A DNA stretch of 45,633 bases from Streptacidiphilus anmyonensis (GTDB lineage Bacteria; Actinomycetota; Actinomycetes; Streptomycetales; Streptomycetaceae): assembly GCF_000787855.1 (NCBI RefSeq), contig NZ_BBPQ01000069.1:1-45633 (forward strand). Reading direction: 5' to 3'. Below the pieces are notes generated by a model. That model saw nothing but the letters and a program-made list of their open reading frames with translations, had not been told where the DNA came from and made no database searches. Shown piece by piece: positions 41,260 to 45,633 of the stretch. Position numbers and translations under genes: made by a program. Position 1 is the first letter of the stretch. Each line of letters opens with the position of its first letter.

Positions 41260-42000
41260 ATGGCAGACGACATTCCAAGGACCGCCCTCGTCAGCGGCGG
41301 GTCGCGCGGCATCGGGCGCGCGGTGGTGCTGCGACTGGCCCGGGACGGCTACCAGGTGGCCTTCTGCCACCAGCGCCCGTCCGAGGCGGTCCGGAGCCTG
41401 GAGAAGGAGGCCGCCGAGCTGGGCGCGGTGGTGGTGGGAAGCCAGGTCGACGTCGCCGACGCCGACCAGGTCCGCGCGTGGGTGCAGCGCACCGAGCGCG
41501 AGCTCGGCCCGATCGACGTGGTCGTCAACTCGGCCGGCATCGTCCGCGACACCCCGCTGGTGATGATGAAGGACCAGGACTGGCACGACGTGGTCGACGT
41601 CAACCTCACCGGCACCTTCAACGTCTCCCGCGCCGTCGTCTTCGGAATGATGAAGCGGAAGTCCGGCTGCGTGGTGAACATCTCCTCGGTCGCCGGAGTC
41701 CACGGGAACGCCTCCCAGACGAACTACTCGGCCACCAAGGCCGGAATCATCGGATTCACCAAGGCCCTTTCCAAGGAGACCGGCCGCTACGGGATCCGGG
41801 CGAATGCGGTGGCCCCCGGATTCATCGAGACCGACATGGTGGCGGGACTCTCCGAGAGCTTCCGGGAAAAGGGGCGGGAAAGCACCTCGCTGCGCCGCTT
41901 CGGCCGCCCCGAGGAGGTCGCCGACGCCGTCGCCTACCTCGTGACCGCCGAGTACGTCACCGGAACCGTCCTCGAGGTCGACGGCGGCCTCTCGATCTGA
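41260..42000 (+). CDS. 3-ketoacyl-ACP reductase (FabG-like)
   Basis: 246-aa classical SDR: GGSRGIG cofactor loop (residues 14-20), NSAG, catalytic Ser in NISSVAG, YSATKAG (Tyr-x3-Lys) and PGFIETDM typical of FabG. Closer to fatty-acid FabG than to the C9 ketoreductases of aromatic PKS by its PGFIETDM and [13 protein letters not shown] ending. It would reduce beta-keto groups on ACP-bound chains, of either the starter or the aromatic backbone. ATG 41260 has GGGGAGAGG upstream. First gene of the KS-alpha/CLF operon. Confidence 0.92.
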   Translation: MADDIPRTALVSGGSRGIGRAVVLRLARDGYQVAFCHQRPSEAVRSLEKEAAELGAVVVGSQVDVADADQVRAWVQRTERELGPIDVVVNSAGIVRDTPLVMMKDQDWHDVVDVNLTGTFNVSRAVVFGMMKRKSGCVVNISSVAGVHGNASQTNYSATKAGIIGFTKALSKETGRYGIRANAVAPGFIETDMVAGLSESFREKGRESTSLRRFGRPEEVADAVAYLVTAEYVTGTVLEVDGGLSI

Positions 42001-42045
42001 GCGCGCGCCAGACCGCGCCCGTGACCCAGCAAGGAGACCTGATTC

Positions 42046-42087
42046 ATGCACCGGACACCCCACCTCGACCTGCGGAGGGCACGGTGA
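42046..42087 (+). CDS. 13-codon ORF coupled to KS-alpha
   Basis: ATG 42046 with AAGGAG nine bases upstream (42031-42036) encodes [13 protein letters not shown] and stops at TGA 42085-42087, sharing GTGA with the KS-alpha start. The peptide has no known family. It may exist to deliver ribosomes to the KS-alpha start by translational coupling. Confidence 0.4.
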   Translation: MHRTPHLDLRRAR

Positions 42088-43352
42088 AGCGACGCGTCGT
42101 CATCACCGGCATCGGCGTCCTCGCGCCCGGCGGCATCGGCGCCAAGAACTTCTGGAGCCTGCTCAGCGAGGGCCGCACCGCCACCCGCGGCATCACCTTC
42201 TTCGACCCGTCGCCGTTCCGCTCCCGGGTCGCCGCAGAGATCGACTTCGACCCGGAGGAGCACGGCCTGCGTCCGCAGGAGATCCGCCGGATGGACCGCG
42301 CCGCGCAGTTCGCGGTGGTCGCGGCCCGCGAGGCGGTGGCCGACAGCGGCCTCGACACCGCGGCCGCCGACCCGCACCGCATCGGCGTCTCCCTCGGCAG
42401 CGCCGTGGGCGCCACCATGGGCCTGGACCAGGAGTACCGGGTCGTCAGCGACGACGGCCGCCTGGACAGCGTCGACCACCGCTACGCGGTGCCGCACCTG
42501 TACAACCACTTCGTGCCCAGCTCCTTCGCCGCGGAGGTCGCCTGGACCACCGGGGCCGAGGGCCCGACCAACGTCGTCTCCACCGGCTGCACCTCCGGCC
42601 TCGACGCGGTCGGTCACGCCGTGGGGCTGATCCGCGAGGGCAGCGCCGACGTGATGATCGCCGGCGCCACCGACGCGCCGATCTCGCCCATCACCATGGC
42701 CTGCTTCGACGCCATCAAGGCCACCACGCCGCGCTCCGACGACCCGGCGCGGGCCTCGCGCCCGTTCGACGGGACCCGCAACGGCTTCGTGCTCGGGGAG
42801 GGCTCGGCCGTCTTCGTGCTGGAGGAGCTGGAGGCCGCCAAGGCCCGCGGCGCCCACGTCTACGCGGAGATCGCCGGCTTCGGCTCCCGCGCCAACGCCT
42901 TCCACATGACCGGACTGCGCCCCGACGGCGTCGAGATGGCGGAGGCCATCCGGGTCGCCCTGGCCGAGGCCCGGCTCGACCCCGAGGACATCGACTACAT
43001 CAACGCCCACGGCTCCGGCACCAAGCAGAACGACCGGCACGAGACCGCCGCCTTCAAGCTCAGCCTCGGCGATCACGCGTACCGGACCCCGGTCAGCTCC
43101 ATCAAGTCGATGGTCGGCCACTCGCTCGGCGCCATCGGCTCGATCGAGATCGCCGCCTGCGCGCTCGCCATGCAGTACGGCGTCGTCCCGCCGACCGCCA
43201 ACCTGCACACCCCCGACCCCGAGTGCGACCTCGACTACGTCCCCCTGACGGCGCGCGAGCGCAAGCTCGACTCCGTCCTCAGCGTCGGCAGCGGCTTCGG
43301 CGGCTTCCAGAGCGCGATCGTACTCAGCCACCCGGAGAGGAGCCCGCGATGA
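42084..43352 (+). CDS. Type II PKS ketosynthase alpha (KS-alpha)
   Basis: 422-aa KS-alpha of the aromatic (actinorhodin-type) minimal PKS, which condenses malonyl-ACP extender units into a poly-beta-ketone. Catalytic residues fall at the same numbers as in actinorhodin KS: Cys169 (STGCTSG), His309 (NAHGSGT), Lys341 and His346 ([10 protein letters not shown]). The near-invariant segments [27 protein letters not shown] and GFGGFQSA confirm the class. GTG 42084 has GGAGGGC five bases upstream and also overlaps the small ORF stop. Stop overlaps the CLF start (ATGA), so the heterodimer is made 1:1. Confidence 0.98.
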   Translation: MKRRVVITGIGVLAPGGIGAKNFWSLLSEGRTATRGITFFDPSPFRSRVAAEIDFDPEEHGLRPQEIRRMDRAAQFAVVAAREAVADSGLDTAAADPHRIGVSLGSAVGATMGLDQEYRVVSDDGRLDSVDHRYAVPHLYNHFVPSSFAAEVAWTTGAEGPTNVVSTGCTSGLDAVGHAVGLIREGSADVMIAGATDAPISPITMACFDAIKATTPRSDDPARASRPFDGTRNGFVLGEGSAVFVLEELEAAKARGAHVYAEIAGFGSRANAFHMTGLRPDGVEMAEAIRVALAEARLDPEDIDYINAHGSGTKQNDRHETAAFKLSLGDHAYRTPVSSIKSMVGHSLGAIGSIEIAACALAMQYGVVPPTANLHTPDPECDLDYVPLTARERKLDSVLSVGSGFGGFQSAIVLSHPERSPR

Positions 43353-44560
43353 CCGCGACCGTGGTCACCGGCCTGGGAGTGCTCGCCCCCAACGGCCTCG
43401 GCACCGAGGACTTCTGGGCCGCCACCCTGGCCGGGGAGAGCGGCATCGGGCCGGTCCGCCGGTTCGACGCCTCCTCCTACCCGGCCCGGCTGGCCGGCGA
43501 GGTGCCCGGCTTCGACGCCGCGGAGCACCTGCCCAACCGGCTGCTCCCGCAGACCGACCACATGACCCGGATGGCGCTCGTCGCCGCCGACTGGGCACTG
43601 GCGGACGCCGGCCTGGAGCCCGACAGCACGGACTCCTTCGGCATGGGCGTGGTCACCGCCAGCTCCGCCGGCGGCTTCGAGTTCGGGCAGAACGAGCTGC
43701 GCGCGCTGTGGAGCCGCGGCCCCAAGCACGTCAGCGCCTACCAGTCCTTCGCCTGGTTCTACGCCGTCAACACCGGCCAGATCTCCATCCGGCACGGCAT
43801 GCGCGGCCCCAGCGGCGTGCTGGTCGCCGACCAGGCCGGCGGCCTGGACGCGCTCGCCCAGGGCCGGCGGCTGATCCGCGACGGCACTCCGGTGGTGGTC
43901 TCCGGCGGCGTCGACTCCTCGGTGTGCCCGTGGGGTTGGGCCGCCCAGCTGTCCGGTGGCCGACTCGCCGCCGGCGACGACCCGGCCACCGCCTACCGCC
44001 CGTTCCACCCGGACGCCGCCGGCCACGTCAGCGGCGAGGGCGGGGCGATCCTGGTGCTGGAGGACGCGGCCCACGCCGAGGCGCGGGGCGCCCGCGTCCA
44101 CGGCCGGATCCTCGGCTGCGCCGCCACCTTCGACCCGCGACCGGGCAGCGACCGCGAGCCGGGCCTGCGCCGCGCGATCGAACTGGCCCTCGCGGACGCG
44201 GACCTGACGCCCTCGGACATCGACGCCGTCCTCGCCGACGCCGCCGGCCTGCCGGAACTCGACGCGGCCGAGGCCGCCGCGCTGTGCGCGGTCTTCGGCG
44301 AGCGCGGGGTCCCGGTCTCCGCGCCGAAGACGATGACCGGCCGGCTCAACTCCGGAGCCGGACCGCTCGACGTCGCCACGGCGCTGCTCTCGCTGCGCGA
44401 CCAGGTGATCCCGCCGACGATCAACGTCGAGGCGGACCCGGCCCTCGGCCTGGACCTGGTCACCGGGCGGCGCCGCGAGGCCGCCCTGCGCAACGTCCTC
44501 GTGCTCGCACGAGGGCACGGCGGCTTCAACTCTGCTCTCGTGGTGGGCGGTGCGGCCTGA
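43349..44560 (+). CDS. Type II PKS chain length factor (KS-beta)
   Basis: 403-aa partner of KS-alpha. The nucleophile Cys is replaced by Gln162 (VLVADQAGG), the defining CLF change. Residues equivalent to the actinorhodin gate F109/T112/F116 are Phe110, Gly113 and Leu117 ([10 protein letters not shown]); smaller residues at the second and third positions widen the tunnel as in decaketide-forming CLFs. This predicts a chain longer than an octaketide, or a bulky starter. No ACP follows, unlike the standard KS-CLF-ACP order. Next gene overlaps its 3' end. Confidence 0.97.
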   Translation: MTATVVTGLGVLAPNGLGTEDFWAATLAGESGIGPVRRFDASSYPARLAGEVPGFDAAEHLPNRLLPQTDHMTRMALVAADWALADAGLEPDSTDSFGMGVVTASSAGGFEFGQNELRALWSRGPKHVSAYQSFAWFYAVNTGQISIRHGMRGPSGVLVADQAGGLDALAQGRRLIRDGTPVVVSGGVDSSVCPWGWAAQLSGGRLAAGDDPATAYRPFHPDAAGHVSGEGGAILVLEDAAHAEARGARVHGRILGCAATFDPRPGSDREPGLRRAIELALADADLTPSDIDAVLADAAGLPELDAAEAAALCAVFGERGVPVSAPKTMTGRLNSGAGPLDVATALLSLRDQVIPPTINVEADPALGLDLVTGRRREAALRNVLVLARGHGGFNSALVVGGAA

Positions 44561-45317
44561 GACAGGGGTGGCGGCACACCGCACCGCGGTGTGGCTCCCG
44601 CCGACGCTGAGCGCCGACGCGGAGCTGTGGTTGGTCAGCCCCTCCGGGCAGCCGACCGAGGAGGAGTACGCCGTGCTGGACGCGGCCGAACGCCGGCGGG
44701 CGGCCTCGTTCCGCCGTCCGGCGCGTGCCGCGCTGTACGTCGCGGCCCATGTGGCCATGCGGCGTCTGCTCGGTGAGCATCTCGGCATCCCGCCCGAAGA
44801 GGTGGTGATCGGTCACGAGCCCGGCGGGCGGCCGGTCCTCGCCGACCGGCTGGACGCCCTGCACTTCTCCCTCTCGCACAGCGAGGGGGTGGCGTTGCTC
44901 GGCGTCGCGGACCGGGTGATCGGCGTCGACGTCCAGGGCGTGCCCAGCCCCGCGACGGCCGGACTGTGCGCCGCCAGGCTGCACGCGGCCGAGCGGGCGG
45001 AGATCGAGGCCCACCCGGACGCCGAGCGTCCGGAGGCGTTCGCCCGTGTCTGGGCACGCAAGGAGGCCTACCTCAAGGGCCTGGGCACCGGTCTGCAACG
45101 CGCGCTGGAAGCCGACTACCTGGGCGACGGTCCGCCCGGCTCGCCCTCCCGACCGGAGGGCTGGACCGTGCTGGACCTGGCCTGCGGGGAGCGCTACGCC
45201 GCCGCGATGGCCATCGCCGACCCGGCGCTTCCGGCCACCCCTACCGCGGGTCCCCTCCGGTTCCTCCACCGGGGGAGCCCGTCGCCGCCACCGAACGAAG
45301 GAGAAACAGGTGAGTGA
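44550..45317 (+). CDS. Sfp-type 4'-phosphopantetheinyl transferase
   Basis: 255-aa enzyme that converts apo-ACP to holo-ACP using CoA. Motifs in order are FSLSHSEGVALLGV, VIGVDVQ (Mg2+-binding acidic residues) and WARKEAYLKGLGTGL. The acidic partner is DVQ rather than the common DVE, which leaves Asp as the main metal ligand. GTG 44550 overlaps the CLF stop; GTG 44568 is an alternative. A cluster-borne PPTase implies one or more dedicated ACPs, of which only the 34937 ACP is in the window. Confidence 0.93.
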   Translation: MRPETGVAAHRTAVWLPPTLSADAELWLVSPSGQPTEEEYAVLDAAERRRAASFRRPARAALYVAAHVAMRRLLGEHLGIPPEEVVIGHEPGGRPVLADRLDALHFSLSHSEGVALLGVADRVIGVDVQGVPSPATAGLCAARLHAAERAEIEAHPDAERPEAFARVWARKEAYLKGLGTGLQRALEADYLGDGPPGSPSRPEGWTVLDLACGERYAAAMAIADPALPATPTAGPLRFLHRGSPSPPPNEGETGE

Positions 45318-45543
45318 TCACGTCCTGCCGTACGCCATCCGCGTCGAGCGCGGCTGTCTCGCCGACGACGAGACGGCCGCGCTGGTCGCGGTCCTGCTGG
45401 CCCGGTGCCAGGTGAGCGCCGGGCCCGCCCCGGCCGCCTCCGGCGGCGGCCGGGGCATGCTGCGGCCGGCCCGGGCGCGCTGGCGCCGCCCCGAACGGGC
45501 GCACGGCTTCCACGGGCCGCGCAGCTGGCAGGACCTGGTCTGA
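45310..45543 (+). CDS. Acyl-CoA carboxylase epsilon subunit (cluster copy)
   Basis: 77-aa AccE/PccE-like protein with the strand IRVERGCLADDETAALVAVLLAR and C-terminal ARWRRPERAHGFHGPRSWQDLV, matching the conserved W-R and SW positions of the 17803 copy but otherwise diverged. It extends past SW by QDLV. GTG 45310 has GGAGAAA upstream and lies inside the PPTase gene (8-bp overlap). Its presence suggests that carboxylase alpha and/or beta genes for malonyl-CoA supply follow beyond the window. Confidence 0.85.
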   Translation: MSDHVLPYAIRVERGCLADDETAALVAVLLARCQVSAGPAPAASGGGRGMLRPARARWRRPERAHGFHGPRSWQDLV

Positions 45544-45544
45544 G

Positions 45545-45620
45545 GCACCGGGGCGCCCCCGGCACCGGGGCGCCCCGGCCCCACCGTCCGAAACGAAGCC
45601 GAACGAAGCCGAACGAAGCA
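45545..45620 (+). repeat. Intergenic hairpin and CGAACGAAGC repeats at the right edge
   Basis: GGCACCGGGGCGCCC is directly repeated (from 45545 and 45562) and can form GC hairpins. It is followed by three ten-base units CGAAACGAAG / CCGAACGAAG / CCGAACGAAG (45590-45618). The final AGAAGGGAG looks like the ribosome site of a gene that starts past the end. Confidence 0.6.
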
Positions 45621-45633
45621 GAGAAGGGAGCCG

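Noticed and set aside
28150-45633. Naming the cluster as a jadomycin/angucycline type
   Set aside because: The regulatory set and hydroxylase fit, but no cyclase, aromatase or glycosylation gene is visible and the extra KS cassette is foreign to known angucycline clusters.

Overview
The window reads as chromosomal DNA of a high-GC filamentous actinomycete, most likely a member of the Streptomycetaceae. Grounds are the very high G+C and third-position bias, GTG/TTG starts, overlapping ATGA/GTGA gene junctions, small acyl-CoA carboxylase epsilon subunits, a secreted GH18 chitinase with a CBM and DasR-type promoter repeats, and a gamma-butyrolactone (GBL) signalling set beside a type II polyketide synthase. 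The genus cannot be fixed from the sequence alone. The first 65 bases are not biological: they are an Illumina Nextera i5 adapter, so this is a contig end.

Positions 66-28150 are mostly ordinary chromosome. In order: a 5'-truncated sortase; a TetR regulator with its own operator; uracil-DNA glycosylase; a two-subunit CoA-transferase, divergent from a complete branched-chain-amino-acid-type ABC importer operon that ends in an alpha/beta hydrolase; a DedA-like membrane protein; an unrecognised four-helix membrane protein; a DsbA-like protein with only one active-site cysteine; an ABC-F ATPase behind a long structured leader; tandem repeats; a small membrane protein; acyl-CoA carboxylase beta and epsilon subunits; a TetR/SDR divergent pair with a palindromic operator; the chitinase; a PLP enzyme and a luciferase-like oxidoreductase; a GPP34 protein; tRNA-Lys(CTT) with a strong terminator; and a small accessory island (HEAT-repeat protein and hypotheticals).

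Positions 28150-45633 are part of a biosynthetic gene cluster that runs off the right edge. Its left arm is regulatory and tailoring: an FAD aromatic hydroxylase, a GBL-receptor-type TetR, an NmrA-like reductase, an AfsA-type GBL synthase, a second receptor-type TetR and an atypical OmpR-family response regulator. Candidate AREs (GBL-receptor operators) lie at the promoters; two of them sit inside the 17-bp spacer of near-consensus promoters. Next comes an ACP cassette: ACP, a ketosynthase-like protein with no catalytic residues, a KASIII-like enzyme with His replaced by Ser, a 249-aa protein resembling half a thiolase fold, and an intact FabF-like ketosynthase. A DHA2 exporter follows. The right arm holds a FabG-type ketoreductase, a classical aromatic KS-alpha, its chain length factor, an Sfp-type phosphopantetheinyl transferase and a second acyl-CoA carboxylase epsilon subunit.

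The likely logic is a minimal aromatic PKS (KS-alpha/CLF) fed by a second, separate KS/KS-like/KASIII/ACP set that makes a non-acetate starter or a second acyl chain. Phosphopantetheinylation and malonyl-CoA supply are encoded locally, and the whole is timed by a GBL receptor cascade. No cyclase, aromatase, second ACP or dehydratase is visible, so the product class cannot be named from this window.
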